Shown here in pieces: positions 63,927 through 64,000 of a DNA stretch of 64,000 nt. The translations under genes and the position numbers were made by a program. Source of the DNA: a virus; the IMG/VR virus record IMGVR_UViG_3300037833_000033, positions 1 through 64,000 of that record, one strand, 5' to 3'. The notes beneath the pieces were generated by a model. It saw nothing but the letters and a program-made list of their open reading frames with translations, did no database searches and was not told the DNA's origin. How positions within the stretch are numbered: the stretch's first letter is position 1; the number at the start of each line of letters is the position of its first letter.

Positions 63927-64000
63927 GGGACGTGCTCTCGGTCTATCTGGATGAAGTCGTGCCGAAGCAGGCGAGCCCTGCACGGGTCGCCGCTAGGATT
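63713..64000 (+). CDS. int: Tyrosine integrase, N-terminal part (cut by window end)
   Basis: 96 residues from ATG 63713 are visible. MPRKAQPARLWLRPAEGDRG, WTIVDQGRRYSTGCGPDARR and PIGDVLSVYLDEVVPKQASP make up the N-terminal arm and the start of the core-binding domain of phage integrases from Rhizobiales. The catalytic RHRY domain lies beyond the window. It integrates and excises the prophage, and its att site is expected after its stop. Confidence 0.82.
   Translation, partial: MPRKAQPARLWLRPAEGDRGSIWTIVDQGRRYSTGCGPDARREAEAKLREYLAQKHEPVAQRTRHPSQVPIGDVLSVYLDEVVPKQASPARVAARI

Overview
The window is almost entirely one temperate phage genome (an integrated prophage) of siphovirus type in a GC-rich alphaproteobacterium. 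The host is probably a member of the Hyphomicrobiales (Methylobacteriaceae-like). That placement is inferred from high GC, rhizobial-type phage families, a GTA-type three-helix holin, a DUF3572 protein and RTX proteins; no 16S rRNA or host core gene is present to confirm it. Only the first ~0.8 kb (a secreted CVNH-like protein and a membrane protein) looks like host flank. The right edge runs into the start of a tyrosine integrase, so the phage end and att site lie beyond base 64000.

Layout. 0.9-3.3 kb: lysis cassette on the minus strand (spanin-like protein, membrane protein, holin, GH108 endolysin). 3.6-16.4 kb: tail genes on the minus strand (fibre, baseplate proteins, a 1751-residue tape measure, tail assembly chaperone with a -1 frameshift). 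16.4-18.7 kb: an operon with an IS110-type Tnp-domain protein next to an unusual stem-loop array. 18.8-26.7 kb: accessory genes, mostly small plus-strand genes, a TPR/zinc-ribbon pair and an RTX adhesin. 26.8-37.9 kb: tail tube, head completion, capsid, scaffold, MuF, portal, terminase and HNH. 38-48.6 kb: NusG-like factor, iteron region, primase-helicase, nucleases, a DnaA-domain protein, CII-like and Cro-like regulators. 48.7-58.0 kb: CI repressor on the plus strand, then lysogenic accessory genes (SNIPE-like nuclease, RTX protein, secreted proteins, TIGR04255-like trio, a five-gene minus-strand operon). 58.2-64 kb: plus-strand early operon ending in the integrase.

Control. Cro-like and CI-like genes diverge from an 8+8 bp operator that overlaps a sigma-70-type promoter. 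A 30-bp copy of this promoter/operator (29/30 identical) lies 9.5 kb away at 58162-58191 and faces the integrase operon. One repressor therefore probably silences both lytic arms. The phage NusG-like protein is a candidate antiterminator for the very long leftward late operon.

Most striking feature. Five stem-loops (four at 17266-17518, one at 16379-16430) each close a loop of exactly 30 nt. Three share one stem sequence and two have unrelated stems. All five loops fit one pattern on the minus strand: CA, ten variable bases, G-R-NNN-CC, ten variable bases, T. They are interleaved with small hairpins that show compensatory changes. They sit in and next to a gene whose product keeps the serine-containing Tnp domain of IS110 transposases but lacks the DEDD/RuvC domain. 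The layout recalls the guide loops of IS110 bridge RNAs, but as a multi-loop array in a phage operon.
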